Assembly: GCA_033558025.1 (NCBI GenBank) | Contig: JAUCEF010000003.1 | Location: 186,001-250,000 of the forward strand | DNA from: Phytophthora sp. 'mugwort' | Taxonomy: Eukaryota; Oomycota; Peronosporomycetes; Peronosporales; Peronosporaceae | Direction: 5' to 3' | Length of the DNA stretch: 64,000 bases | Translations under genes and position numbers: made by a program | Part shown: positions 11,284 to 21,855 of the stretch, piece by piece | Layout: each line of letters starts with the position of its first letter | Numbering within the stretch: position 1 is the stretch's first letter | Notes under the pieces: model-generated | What the model saw: only the letters and a program-made list of their open reading frames with translations | Database searches by the model: none | What the model was told of the DNA's origin: nothing

Positions 11284-13206
11284 ATGGCCTCCGAACCCTC
11301 ACCACCCATCGTGATCCCGCCTGCTGTAGGTCAGACGTCTCCTGACGAGAAAACAGCTCTTCATTCAATTCAGGACTACGCTCTGTCTCTCAAGAAAAAA
11401 AAAGAAAAAAAGAGAAGCAAGTGCTCGTCGCATACGGAGGTGGAGGTCGCAAACGAATGACTTGCTCTACAAAGGCCTGCTCAATGTCCTTGCAGCTGTA
11501 CGCGGACGACGAGACTACGACTTGGCGCATAACGGCATTGAATCTGACTCATATCAATTGCACCTCAGTAGCTCAACCTACCGACCGCCAACTTACAAAT
11601 TTACCTGCGTTTCGAGGCGCTGTGCTCGCGAAACCGGATACTCCAGCCAAAGCTTTAGCGAGCCAGGTGCAGCTCTAGTACGGTCTCCTCGTGACCAACA
11701 TGAGCACCGTCTACAGAGCTAAAGGACTGGTTCCTCAAACTACAGTTCTCGACAGAATCAAGGCTTACAAGCAAATGCGGCAGCTACTTGCCGAGTTCAC
11801 GCTAGTCAACCCTGGCTCCATCACTGATGTGCAGGCCGATTCAGCGGGACGGTTCTTACGAGCAATCGTCATCAGCAAAGTCCTCGTGAACAGATGCCGT
11901 ACAACCAGAAAATACTTGGAATCGACTGTGCGCATCGCACCACCAACAACTACGGCGATCAACAAATGGTGCTCGTGGGTCGGGATGGCAACTGAAAAAA
12001 ATTGACGCTAGCTGTTACGTTAATGAACTCAGAGGACATTGTTAACTACGAGTGGTTTGTAGATTGCATGCGGCGCGCTAGGTTATCGTTGGCAGATTAC
12101 CCACTATCCTGTGACCATAACAAAGGGTGAGTTTCTATTGGCAAGAAACACGGCATCTAGCTTCAATAGGTACGCCCAACTTCATTATGTTTTAGTTTAA
12201 CTATCTAAGAGATAATATGTATTGTACAGACACTGCACGCTGCATATTGAGCGAAACACGTTGGCATGTGCAAGTCCTTCAAGGCAGCCCATAAGACGTT
12301 CCTTTGGCAGTTCCAAGGCGCTCGATTTAAGGAGGAGTACGACAATGTCCTGGCGATGATCGGCGATCAAGTGGGGAAGGACGTCGAGGAATACCTGCGA
12401 GCCATTCCACCAGCGGAGTGGGTGCTATACACTTCTCTATGTAAAAGGGCTTCGTACGGGTGGCGCACGACAAACTTTGTGGAGAGCTTTCATGCAAGTT
12501 CGCTGGTCGAAGGCATTCGTGCGTGCGCTCCGTACGAGGTTTTGGATCGCATCATGTCGATGCAAATGAAAGCAGCTTTCTAGATCACAACTTTCGGCAA
12601 AGTGGGCGAAAGAAGACCGCAAAGTCACGGATGGTGCTCAAAACCTATACGATCAGAATTCAGCAGAATGGGTAACTACTACGTCGCCGATTCGCAGGTC
12701 CACGTGACGTTTGTTCATCGTGTTCTCGCAGTGCCTCCGTTCTGGTATCGTGTGGACCTGGAGAATAATTGTTGCACGTGCTCCTTCATGGATCATTATG
12801 GAATTCCGTGCAGACACATGATCGCTACACCTGTGAAACAAAAACAAATCGACAGTGTTTTCGACCGTTTGCGCGGTGCTACCAAGTCAGCAACTACTGC
12901 ACAGCCTTTGCTGAAGCGAAAGTGGGGATGCCTTTATTGCAAAACGTAGAGGCACAGGAGCTCCTACCAGCGCAGCTCCCCGATCGTGTGAGCAGGAAGC
13001 GAAAGAAACGAATTTCCAGCCGTGTTGAGCAGACTACGAAAAGAACTCGCCTGTGCAAGAACTGTAAGAAGCCAGGGCACAATATCCGCACGTCTAAGAA
13101 CGCATCGGTAGAGCCAGACGACGATCGTGATAGATCCTGGAAGTTTTTCAGCGTAAAAGCAACAGTACAAACTGCAACAGGAAAGAGAACGGAGAACGTG
13201 AGCTAA
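11284..13206 (+). pseudogene. Mutator-like (MULE) transposase, frame-broken
   Basis: The protein starts MASEPSPPIVIPPAVGQTSP at 11284 and continues in shifting frames. Successive pieces are a FLYWCH/WRKY-like N-terminal part (11462-11722), a middle part (11691-12005 and 12001-12127, with NSEDIVNYEWFVDCMRRA), a DDE-proximal C-terminal part (12266-12583) and a SWIM zinc finger at about 12770-12830 (CTCSFMDHYGIPCRH, the CxC...CxH pattern). A zinc-knuckle-like LCKNCKKPGHN lies near 13060. The first half of the catalytic domain, including most DDE residues, appears deleted near 11990. A splice pair (GTGAGT at 12127, TTGTACAG near 12230) may mark an intron. An in-frame shift after the lysine run near 11400 breaks the start, so the enzyme is probably dead. 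Confidence 0.75.
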
Positions 13207-13244
13207 TATATCTTGCATCTATAAAACTTTCATTTACGACATGT

Positions 13245-14343
13245 TCACCTCAAAGCGAAGTCATCGAGCGGCTTCACCAGCATTTTGCACAACTTCTCCG
13301 TAATTGTTTTTCCAATCCGCTCGTTTTTCTGGAAGATAGTCTGCTTTAATGAGTAGCTGAGGCACATATTCTGTGGAAAACAAAAATAAGCAACCGAATG
13401 CAAGCTCAACTTCAGAGCTGATAAGCTCACCTGCATGCACCCAGGGCATTGCTTGGCATTATTCCGCGACTCGCTACGAGTGTGGCAGACGTCATACATC
13501 GTTAGATAGGCATGCAAACAAAAGGGAATCGTTAATCGGTGCCTCCGTGTAGACTACATGAAAAACACACCTGGGGAAGCACTCGACAAATTCAGACGAG
13601 TCCTGACGGTACGTACAGGTAACACGTAGCTGTGTGCGCTCGCTTGATATTCTTCGCGTTGTCCGCGGGCCACTCAGGACACTCAATGAACTGGTAGCTG
13701 TGGTACGCAAACTCGTTCCTGTGCTCGTTCATGACCTGCCCCATGACCGGCATAGGTCAAGTCGCATAGCATGAGACCAGCTCAATCGACAGCATCTCTG
13801 TGCGTAGAGATCTTTACCTCGTAGTTGAACATATCTCGATCCGCCACCAGCCGCCCGAGCGGCGCTTTAGCTGCAAACCACTCGATGCCGGCGAAGCGGA
13901 AGGGCGAATCGGCCGGTCGGCGCTTGCTCACATGGCGCACTGCGCCGTCGATGAATTTGTAGTTGAGCAGCGTCTTGATCTTGCGCAGATCTTCAGTAGT
14001 ATCGCAATAGAGGCCGTCCGTCATGTCCTCCACCGTGCCGCGATGAGGCCTTTGCCTACATAGAGCGTCACACGCGGGTTGCTGGAGCCCTCGATGTTCT
14101 TGTACATGCTCATCCTCTCGACGCCGCACATGCGTCCATTGCTTAGTGCTCAGGTCGGGCCTCGTGGAAAGCTCGCAGCGTCCGCTTGAACAGGTCGTTG
14201 CAGAACTGGTCGTGGCAGCCTGCTGTCTGTCCCGATGGTAACTGCAACCAATGAGCGTTGGGCACTGGACCACACGGCTGATACTTGGAATCATTGTGAG
14301 GGCTTCGTTGCTTGTTTGATGCAGCGCAGCGCTGAGCGCACAC
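13245..14343 (-). pseudogene. Captured START-type lipid-binding protein fragment
   Basis: On the minus strand, pieces joined by small frameshifts read in order as a family known in oomycetes for START-like domains, often with FYVE fingers: QFCNDLFKRTLRAFH; KQWTHVRRRED; MYKNIEGSSNPRVTLYVGKG; then a long piece with VEDMTDGLYCDTTEDLRKIK, SPFRFAGIEWFAAKAPLGRL and DMFNYE; then MNEHRNEFAYHSYQFIECPE and HTATCYLYVPSG. START folds bind lipids in a hydrophobic cavity. GT-AG boundaries are still visible. CCCCAG/GTGTGT lies near 13572, GCATGCAG/GTGAGC near 13431, and a TTTCCACAG acceptor near 13376 is followed by a final segment ending DDFALR. At least three frameshifts mean it is not functional as read. 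Its position inside the MULE ends suggests DNA-level capture of a host gene. Confidence 0.65.
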
Positions 14344-14453
14344 TACAGAGCCGCCTGCGGAACGCTACATTAGTTGTCAAGTAGCAGTTAAATAGCAAGC
14401 ACCTTTTGAAAAGGGAGCATGTTTTAGAAAATCGGGCCGTTTACCCGCATGTT

Positions 14454-14536
14454 GTAGAGATTGCCCTATCTCACTCCGTATTACAGCATCCACTCACAAG
14501 TGCATTTCTACTCGCTTTCCTACGTAGCCTGGTATA
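14454..14536 (+). repeat. 3' LTR-like copy, second part
   Basis: Continuation of the LTR interrupted at 11081. It shares GCTTTCCTACGTAGCC with 7427-7442 and is followed by AGAGC at 14537-14541, the same five bases that precede the left LTR. Confidence 0.55.
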
Positions 14537-14541
14537 AGAGC

Positions 14542-15907
14542 GAACATCATTGAGCTGCTCACGGCATCGTAATTCGAATGGCATGCGCAAAATAAACTGG
14601 AGAATGAAGTACCAGCTCGTTAGCTCTGTCGAATGGGACTACGCAGAATTTGCAATCAGTAGGGTTGTCCAGATAACCGGATGCTGACGCTCATAAGCTC
14701 TCCAGTTGTCGGTCTCCACATTCATTCGGAGTATCAATGTTAAGTACTTGCTTAGTACCGTGAGAAACAGCAAATCCGCGATATGAATGCTACGTCTACT
14801 ACGGTAAATTCGTTGAACTATGACCTCGATCAAAGCAACCATTCGTGTATGAGATAGGAACGTAAGTTGCTGAAAAGGAATGCGGACCTAGAAGTATGCG
14901 CTTGATGCGCGTACGTCGAGCAGATGCTTGGGAGGGCCGTCTCCCACTGATGGTGAGTGTACGGCTAGGAGATCTCGACGTGAGTGTGGGTTCAGAATTG
15001 TAGGCAAAGGCTAAGATGAATCTCACTTTCTCTTTTGCATTATTAACCGCAAGTGCGTGATCAAACGTGGTCCAAGGACCGACATTCTACATAAGTTAGC
15101 AGTGCTGTCATATGCGTTCAGGGAGCGAAACTGTACAGCGAATGTCGGTACTTACGGACCCCCTATACGGACGAGAGCGACTTTGACGGTTGGTATATTT
15201 TGCCGCCAATAATTAGCTCGACTCTGATGAAAATAGTGATGGACTATCGACTACTTCTCGACCAGTACGCCTTCCTTAGTGATACCGTATAAATCGGGTT
15301 TAGTGAGACAAGCTGATAGTCAATCGAAAAATCTAACACCGACGTATTAGATGCATGGAAAAACACTTAATAAAACTACAATGTGTTTAATGCATTTATT
15401 GTTTAGCTTTTTCAGTGTCCGATTTATACGGAAACGTTGGTGTCGTTTTAGTAGTCAATTTTGGAGATTAGTATTGTGCGTTCTACTCAAAATTTCCTTG
15501 CGCGGTTCATCGAATCAATCACGCAGCAAATCGCGCAAGGTCGGGAATTCACTTGCATCCACTATGCAACTTCATTAAGTACGAAAACACTCATAGCGAG
15601 CACATAGACTAGGCATGATCAAATGACACAGTAATTGTATTAAGGCGATTCGCTCAATCGGTTAATTTTGGTAAGGTGGGAAGCACAATATTATAGCACC
15701 TGTTTCGGGGTTTTGTAGAAATGTGACTAATATTTTACAAAACCCAAGTCAGATTTACTGAACGAAAAGCCAAATCAGAATTCTAAATTAGAAAACAAAA
15801 ATGATTAGGAATCTAATCCCCACGTTTTGTGTGAGGATAATTATTGTGGTATTTCCAATTAAATTAATATACACTACTTGGTTAATATCTGTCGTGGAAT
15901 AACCTGA
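14542..15907. other. Intergenic, no gene recognised
   Basis: Short ORFs without motifs only. A 13-bp inverted repeat, CCGTATAAATCGG at 15285-15297 and CCGATTTATACGG at 15419-15431, brackets about 120 bp. The last 300 bases are AT-rich and probably hold the promoter of the next gene. Confidence 0.4.
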
Positions 15908-17392
15908 ATGAGAGTAACCCCGACCCAGAAGATGTCGGTGCCGGCGCTGTGGCGGGTGATGGAGGACCTCCCGGCGGGCATGGAACTGCTCACTCGTGTG
16001 CTGATGTGTCTAGACAACGTGAGTGTTGCGAGGCTGCTGCAAGTGGAGAAACGAAGTCACAATAGTGTTCGGAAGCTGTTCACCACCTTCCACACTGCTC
16101 GTGCTCGACTGGCGTTGGCGTCGCTGTGTTTTTCTCGGTTACAAGTGAAATTTCAGGTCTATTACCAAGTGCTGGAAACACAAAACATTCCACGGTCAAG
16201 TGACCCACGAGTTCCACCTCGTGTGATCTCCATCTGGACTGAGGGAGGACAGGTGCGAGGATATGTGAGATTTTTGAGCGACGGATGTTGGGTGGGGGCT
16301 CATTTTCCTGTGATGTTGCAGGTTCCTGGTGGGTCAGTGGTTTTGAAGCCGGTAGAGCTGCCGAGTGTGCATGAAGGTGGCGTCACTGCCCGCTTTGTAG
16401 CGGATGTCGACGCCGCAGGGAAACAACCGATGCTCACGAACGTGGTGCAGAGGAATCGGCGGATCTACACGATGGTAACCGTCAAGTTGCTGCGGATTGG
16501 TGACAATGAGAGGGTCAGAGGTGATGGTATTGTACTTCGCAGCTTCTCGTACCTGAAGGAATTTGGGGAGTGGAAGACACCAACATTGACGGAGAAGCGC
16601 ATGCTGGCGGCAGCTAGTATCGGAAGTCACCGTGGCCGATTTGACCTGGTCTCGCAGGATGGCAGTGTGGCTTTGGAGTTGGATATCCCCACACGTACGG
16701 ATGCACAGACGGATTACTACTTGGTGAAGCAAGCTGCAGTATCGATTCATATGCAAGAGCTTCTGCAGCTCTCTTTCCGTTCGCTCCGGCCAATTCTACC
16801 GTTGCCAGAGCCGGCGCGGCACGAGGCGTGCACAATTTCAATCGCTTTTCGCTCGATTGCAGGAGACTTAGTTACCCGTCGTTGTGTGCCAGGATGTATT
16901 ATGGTTGAGCGGCAAGGAGCCGCAGAAGCTGAAGGTATTGCAGAACAAAATCAACCGAGGCGGGGAACTGCAGTCGAGAAGTTTGACGTTATAATATGTC
17001 GGGCAAATTGCGGCTCTGACCAGAGCACCAAGGTCGCGCTGCCTACCGACCCAGGTTATGTGTGGTTTGAGGTGCGAGGTATCGATGAAGCAGCAGCATC
17101 AAGGCGATCTAGTCTCTACTTTTATGTTGTGGCTCTCCACTACGGGGCTCGTCAAGTGCCGGGGCATAGAGACTTGCGAGAACTTCAGCTCAGATGGCTG
17201 CCTGGCGTGCTCGAGTCATTTCCTACTCCCGGGTCTCGGAGACGGCGATGCTTGAAGGGCAACCTACGTATGGTCACTTCGTCTAACGGTAGCACGCTAC
17301 AAGAACTGACGCTAGAATCGCAGAGATTGCCATTAGCGAGGCTAGAACGGTATGCGGCTCGAATCGAGTCGTACACGCGCCATGAGTCGTAA
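15908..17392 (+). CDS. Hypothetical protein, F-box-like N-terminus
   Basis: A single uninterrupted frame encodes 494 residues from ATG 15908; an alternative start lies at codon 9. Residues about 17-55 (LPAGMELLTRVLMCLDNVSV, then ARLLQVEKRSHNSVRKLF) have the helix pattern of an F-box or similar short adaptor. The rest alternates beta-like hydrophobic strands without an obvious repeat, signal peptide or membrane span. The C-terminus is rich in Arg and Leu. Codon use looks like that of the other intact genes, and there are no breaks. I do not recognise the family. A role in recruiting substrates to a ubiquitin ligase would follow only if the F-box reading is right. Confidence 0.72.
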   Translation: MRVTPTQKMSVPALWRVMEDLPAGMELLTRVLMCLDNVSVARLLQVEKRSHNSVRKLFTTFHTARARLALASLCFSRLQVKFQVYYQVLETQNIPRSSDPRVPPRVISIWTEGGQVRGYVRFLSDGCWVGAHFPVMLQVPGGSVVLKPVELPSVHEGGVTARFVADVDAAGKQPMLTNVVQRNRRIYTMVTVKLLRIGDNERVRGDGIVLRSFSYLKEFGEWKTPTLTEKRMLAAASIGSHRGRFDLVSQDGSVALELDIPTRTDAQTDYYLVKQAAVSIHMQELLQLSFRSLRPILPLPEPARHEACTISIAFRSIAGDLVTRRCVPGCIMVERQGAAEAEGIAEQNQPRRGTAVEKFDVIICRANCGSDQSTKVALPTDPGYVWFEVRGIDEAAASRRSSLYFYVVALHYGARQVPGHRDLRELQLRWLPGVLESFPTPGSRRRRCLKGNLRMVTSSNGSTLQELTLESQRLPLARLERYAARIESYTRHES

Positions 17393-17750
17393 GCATTAGA
17401 TTGTCAGACGTCAGCACGCGTCGCACGGAATCAGACGAGCACCATCTTGTCGCATTTAACACCACACAATGGCAAATTAATGTACATTAATAACGCCAGT
17501 AAAGTCTTTGATAAAAAGCTTCCTCCACAGTTTTTTATGGACTAGAAATAGGTAGGTGTCACCAAATACATACAAAAGCAGTGATTATCACACAACGAGC
17601 CAGTACCTATGTGGTACTAAGAAATTTGTAAAGTAATAAATCATTACGGCCATAATATTCATTCCTGGCGCTCTTCAAGCTTAATGCTCATTCCGGCATT
17701 TGCTCGGTCCAAGACACAAGTCCATCAGATCCATCGCACCCCCGCGCACC

Positions 17751-19181
17751 ATGTCAAAGCAACTAATATTCCCGGAAGACTTTATGTGGGGCACGGCCAC
17801 GGCTTCGTACCAAGTGGAGGGCGCCGTGAACGAAGGCGGGCGCGGCGACTGCATCTGGGACGCCTTCTCTCGTACGCCCGGCAAGATCGTGAATGGCGAC
17901 ACCGGCGAAAAGGCTGTGGACCACTACCACCGCTACAAGGAGGATGTGCAGCTTATGAAGAAGATGGGACTGAAGGCCTACCGCCTCTCCATCGCCTGGC
18001 CGCGCATTATCCCGGCTGGAACCGGCAAGGTGAACGAGGAGGGCGTTGAGTTCTACAACAACCTCATTAATGAGCTGCTGGCTAACGACATCACGCCACT
18101 CGTGACGCTATATCACTGGGACCTGCCGTTGGCACTACAGACCGAGTACGACGGCTGGCTGGGCGGCAAGTTTATCCAGGAGGCGTTCGTGCAGTACGCG
18201 CGCGTGTGCTTTCAGCGCTTCGGAGACCGCGTGACAAACTGGCTGACACTGAATGAGCCCTGGTGCTCGGCCTTCCTTGGCTACGGTATTGGGATCCATG
18301 CCCCGGGGCGCAAGTGCAAGCCACAGACGGAGGTTTATCTCTCGGCACACAATCTTCTGCTGGCACACGCACGCGCCGTCGAAGCCTACCGCAACGAGTT
18401 CCAGGCTATTCAAAAGGGCAGGATTGGCATCACGCTCAACTGCGACTGGCGGGAACCAGCACCGACAGATGATCCCGCGCAGAAGACCAAGAACGAAGAA
18501 GCTGCAGAGCGTGCGTTGCTGTTTGCGCTGGGCTGGTTCGCGGATCCGATCTACAAGGGCGACTACCCGCAAGTTATGAAGGACCGCTGCGGTCTGCGTC
18601 TGCCTAAATTTACTGAAGATGAGAAAAAGTTGCTCAAGGGAAGTTCGGACTTCTTCGGACTTAACCACTACGGAACCAATTACGTTGAGCCGTCGCCCGA
18701 GTACGAGGCAAAGATCCCACCGTCGAACGATGTCACTGGGGGCTATGGACCTGATGAAGGCACAAAACTGACATCGGATGACACCTGGAGGCGCACGGAC
18801 ATGGGCTGGAACGCAGTGGGATGGGGCTTCCAGAAGCTCCTGATCTGGATTCAGAAGCGATACGCGGTCCCGAACGGCATCTTGGTCACAGAGAACGGAT
18901 GCGCGTGGCCGGATCGAACCAAGGAAGAGGCTCAGAATGACGACTTCCGTGTGGGTTTTTACAAGGAATATCTCACAGGCCTGCACAAAGCCATCGCGGA
19001 AGGCGCGGATGTTCGTGGGTACTTCGCTTGGTCTTTCATAGACAATTACGAGTGGGCGGAGGGCTACACCAAGCGCTTCGGGTTGCATTGGGTCAGCTAC
19101 GAGACTATGGAGCGCACACCTAAGAAGTCAGCGCTCTGGTATGGTCAAGTAATTCGCGATAACGGGTTCTCAACCGCGTAG
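17751..19181 (+). CDS. Glycoside hydrolase family 1 beta-glucosidase
   Basis: The 476-residue protein starts MSKQLIFPEDFMWGTATASY, the typical GH1 opening with the QVEG motif following. The acid/base glutamate is in TLNEPW (about residue 169) and the nucleophile glutamate in VTENG (about residue 381). The YHWDLP and GxFAWSFIDNYEW blocks of the TIM barrel are also present. Length and order are those of a complete GH1 enzyme, which hydrolyses terminal beta-glucosides such as cellobiose. There is no signal peptide, so it is probably intracellular. The ATG at 17751 is chosen because it begins the conserved N-terminus. The frame is open further upstream only through a non-ATG codon. No intron is needed. 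It is downstream of, and co-directional with, the hypothetical gene. Confidence 0.95.
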   Translation: MSKQLIFPEDFMWGTATASYQVEGAVNEGGRGDCIWDAFSRTPGKIVNGDTGEKAVDHYHRYKEDVQLMKKMGLKAYRLSIAWPRIIPAGTGKVNEEGVEFYNNLINELLANDITPLVTLYHWDLPLALQTEYDGWLGGKFIQEAFVQYARVCFQRFGDRVTNWLTLNEPWCSAFLGYGIGIHAPGRKCKPQTEVYLSAHNLLLAHARAVEAYRNEFQAIQKGRIGITLNCDWREPAPTDDPAQKTKNEEAAERALLFALGWFADPIYKGDYPQVMKDRCGLRLPKFTEDEKKLLKGSSDFFGLNHYGTNYVEPSPEYEAKIPPSNDVTGGYGPDEGTKLTSDDTWRRTDMGWNAVGWGFQKLLIWIQKRYAVPNGILVTENGCAWPDRTKEEAQNDDFRVGFYKEYLTGLHKAIAEGADVRGYFAWSFIDNYEWAEGYTKRFGLHWVSYETMERTPKKSALWYGQVIRDNGFSTA

Positions 19182-20523
19182 TCGGGCTGTTGTGAAACGT
19201 TAAGGTGCAACTCGCACTGGTACACGCGCACCGAGACGGAAGGAATAGTGCGATTTCATACTAATAATTGCTGGTGACATATTGCGTCGTATTAGTCGGA
19301 AGTTCTGACTTGTTGGGTAGTACATTAGTTATCAAAGCTTAAAAGCCACTTCAACTACGCCACCACCTGGTTTGAGATTTATCGGTACGGAAGATCAAGC
19401 TTAAATATGTAGGCATGATTCCCTTCCTCTTTGATGAACCTTCCAAAACCCTATAGACCGGTTTTATCGATATTTTTTCTGACTTATTAAACCCATGAGA
19501 AAAAAACTGTTAAAATATATTTTTTGATGTGATCAAAAAAATGGTCATATCAAAAAAATCAAAATATATCGGACCTGGGACTTTGTGCGACCACACCGCC
19601 TCTGCTAGTACCGATACTTTGCATATTTCTCCGTTGTGCACATACATAATTTGCAGCTTCGCGCGCCCAAGCAGACGCACTTAATGCTGGGATTCGGGCG
19701 GCGCAACTTGGCCGTGCCCGGTAGTAGCGTAATAGTGGCAATACTGATTACGACTCTGAAGCTGTGTGTGAAGGATGAAGAACCGCTACAAGGAGGCCAA
19801 GCAGGTGATCTGTGGGTACGACGACAGGGCATGAACACGTCAAGTCGAGCAAGCCGGACGCGGAGCCGGCTAGGACCCAGGAGTCGCTCTCGTGCGGGTG
19901 TTGACGGCCGACCTGTTCCCGACCAGGGGGCATGCAAGTTCCACTTGCGTCGTTGTATTTGCGTGACGTGCGTGGAGGACGTCGGTACTTAAAAGGGTCA
20001 AATCAGATTGCTCCGGCGGCGACAATCGAACGTGGATTCATCCACCGGATATCGGTATCAAATGTAGGAAATCCGCTTCGTCCGGTAGTAAAATGTAGCT
20101 CATCCGGTACAAAATAGCCTTTATCCAACAGCTAGGGTTAGGCCATACAGGGGGTGAAAAACCCACTCGCTTGGCAAGCCGACCAACGCCTGCGGTTAAA
20201 GAGATCCGTGTGCGGAGCACGCGGGCTTAAACCCAGGACCAAGCATGATCACGTCTTGCTCGGCCCGATAGGGTTAATCGCACAGAGAAGGGTTTTATGG
20301 TTGAGGAGGGCAATACGATTTCTGTCGACTCCTCCAATTTCTCGATTTGAAGGCAAGGACACGCGTCCTCGACTGATTACGTTGAGGCAAAACGGCAGTT
20401 TGAGTAATCTTATTCCGTCCGGTGGATGTACCATCGTCTGCGACAATCTCGGACGCCGCGACCATCTCGACCGTCAAGAGGATGCTACGACAAGATCGGA
20501 TGCCGCGATCAGCACCACACAAC
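19182..20523. other. Non-coding, probably repeat-derived
   Basis: AT-rich sequence follows the GH1 gene. At 19780-19850 a short stretch (NRYKEAKQVICGYDDRA) in one frame looks like a decayed mobile-element protein but is too short to assign. No gene is seen. Confidence 0.35.
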
Positions 20524-20564
20524 AAGTAGGTTTATTATTTGTAAAACAAATAATAAACCTACTT
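20524..20564. repeat. Perfect 19-bp hairpin with AAA loop
   Basis: AAGTAGGTTTATTATTTGT (20524-20542) is followed by AAA and then its exact reverse complement (20546-20564). A partial copy (ATTTGTAAAACAA) follows at once. It lies just beyond the 3' end of the Ulp1-like relic. Confidence 0.85.
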
Positions 20565-20589
20565 ATTTGTAAAACAAGGTAAACTTTAA

Positions 20590-21490
20590 TTACTCGACTC
20601 CTTGTTTGCCTGAGTATCTAAGAAGATGCTTCACTTCCTCGCGAAATATGAAAGTATTAAATCGGGGTGGTCCCGGCGTTGAACAGATTGCCTCGGTAAC
20701 GCGTTTGATGAAAAACGTTAGGAAGAGACCACAGTCGTACGAGTTGGTTTGTATTGGCGTCGTTCGAGCTCCTCTGACACCGAAAGCTGCAGATTTAGCG
20801 CCACCTAATTTGTGGGCCAACTTCTAATTGAAGTACCCGCACACGATCGTTTTCACCGTCTGGAGGTTTGTGATTCCAAGGGAGTCTACATGAACTAAGC
20901 ATCGCTTAGGCTTATTTGTGACAAGCACGGGATGCTGAATGACTGCGAAGGTCCAGTGCGATCCCATGCAAATAGGACATGAACAAGTGGTCGTATCTCT
21001 CGTAGGGAAATGGGCTCATTACGCCCTTGTAAACTTTATACGCATTTTCCATTTTCCTCTTGCATTTTCTAAATGCAGCGAATATATGCCCGTAGACGTT
21101 CGCATCGAGAACGTACACGCTGCCGTAAGTGGGATGAACTCTCGGAGGTAGTACGTTATGACCACATCATTTAGCCACTCTTCCTTCTCCAGAGTCTCGA
21201 GGTCCTTCTCTTAAACCACCAAGTGAACACTTGAGAGACCAGAAGTAAACGCAGCAGCCTTCTTCTCACAAACCACTGGCGACGAATCTGCATAAGCAAC
21301 GAAATCCAAACTTGGATCGTACATGTTGTCATCATGCAATAGTGATATTACTTTCGAAAAGGTTTCAACCACATCCTGTTGAGCTCCAGGCTCTCCCAAG
21401 GGATGTTTTGGCATTTCCAATGGCCGCTCAGAAATTTTGTCTGCTGATTTCACCGATGGCTTCTCTTCATCCACAATCACATTTCCTTCA
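20590..21490 (-). pseudogene. Ulp1 (C48)-like cysteine protease relic
   Basis: Minus-strand pieces carry the hallmarks of the Ulp1/SENP fold. These are EEWLNDVVITYYLREFIP near 21150, a VYVLDANVYGH segment, HWTFAVIQHP (catalytic His) near 20930, HVDSLG (Asp) near 20880, and QTNSYDCGLF (Gln and Cys) near 20740. The acidic N-terminal part is at 21211-21480. Frameshifts separate the WLND, histidine and cysteine parts, so the frame is broken although the His-Asp-Cys residues persist. In oomycetes such proteases are often carried by mobile elements; here it lies next to a Crypton in the same orientation. No element ends were identified. Confidence 0.7.
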
Positions 21491-21600
21491 ACGTCAAGGC
21501 CGACTCATAATTTGTAGCCTCATTTTCACAACAGGTTATATGTACGGGTTACTCAACGCATGCAAGGGTCACATATGAGAGGCAATGTATGGGGTTTTCG

Positions 21601-21619
21601 ACACACACACACACACACA
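21601..21619. repeat. (AC)n microsatellite
   Basis: Nine to ten AC units in a row, followed by ATGTAG. Confidence 0.9.
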
Positions 21620-21855
21620 TGTAGATGTACGGGTTCCAACATACTAAAGGTAAAAAGTACGGGTTACTCGACACAACAGAATGTCCTTTTGGAGAACTTA
21701 ATTCATAATCTAATTGCAGATCACAAGAACGGTAAGATTTCTAGCGTGTATCTTATCAATGCCTTGGCAACATTACTCAACAACTACTTCAAGTACATAT
21801 TGTGTGTAGCAGGGTGCTCGGTCTTGAATCGCGGTAGTCTGAAGCAATCGCTGAA

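Larger units (their letters stand above)
11081..14453 (+). mobile_element. MULE with 59-bp terminal inverted repeats and captured gene fragment
   Basis: The left end 11081-11139 begins AACATGCGGGTAAACGGCCC. The right end 14395-14453 is its reverse complement with about two differences and one gap over 59 bp. Inside lie a Mutator-like transposase (+, 11284-13206) and, facing it tail to tail, a decayed START-type gene fragment (-, 13245-14343). Long terminal repeats around a MuDR-family transposase define a MULE. The 9-bp target duplication usual for MULEs could not be found by eye. The host site is the 3' LTR of the copia-like element, so the MULE is the younger insertion. Confidence 0.8.
7198..14536 (+). 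mobile_element. Degenerate copia-like LTR element with a nested MULE
   Basis: Two copies of a roughly 250-bp repeat beginning TGTTACGGTA lie in direct orientation at 7198-7450 and 10916-14536. The second is split by the MULE at 11081-14453. The outer flanks carry the same five bases, AGAGC, at 7193-7197 and 14537-14541. The sequence just inside the left repeat encodes a copia-type gag fragment. The rest of the internal region lacks recognisable protease, integrase or reverse transcriptase. It holds an unrelated decayed peptidase-like fragment and short tandem repeats, so the element is strongly rearranged. LTR ends were placed by comparing the two copies and are approximate. The left copy ends GATA and the right GTATA rather than the usual CA. 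Confidence 0.6.

Noticed and set aside
15285..15431. 13-bp inverted repeat as transposon ends
   Set aside because: The arms do not extend, no target duplication was seen and nothing coding lies between.
18135..19088. 317-codon minus ORF inside the GH1 gene
   Set aside because: It is antisense to a well-conserved GH1 enzyme with both catalytic motifs; a GC-rich coding strand leaves such shadows.
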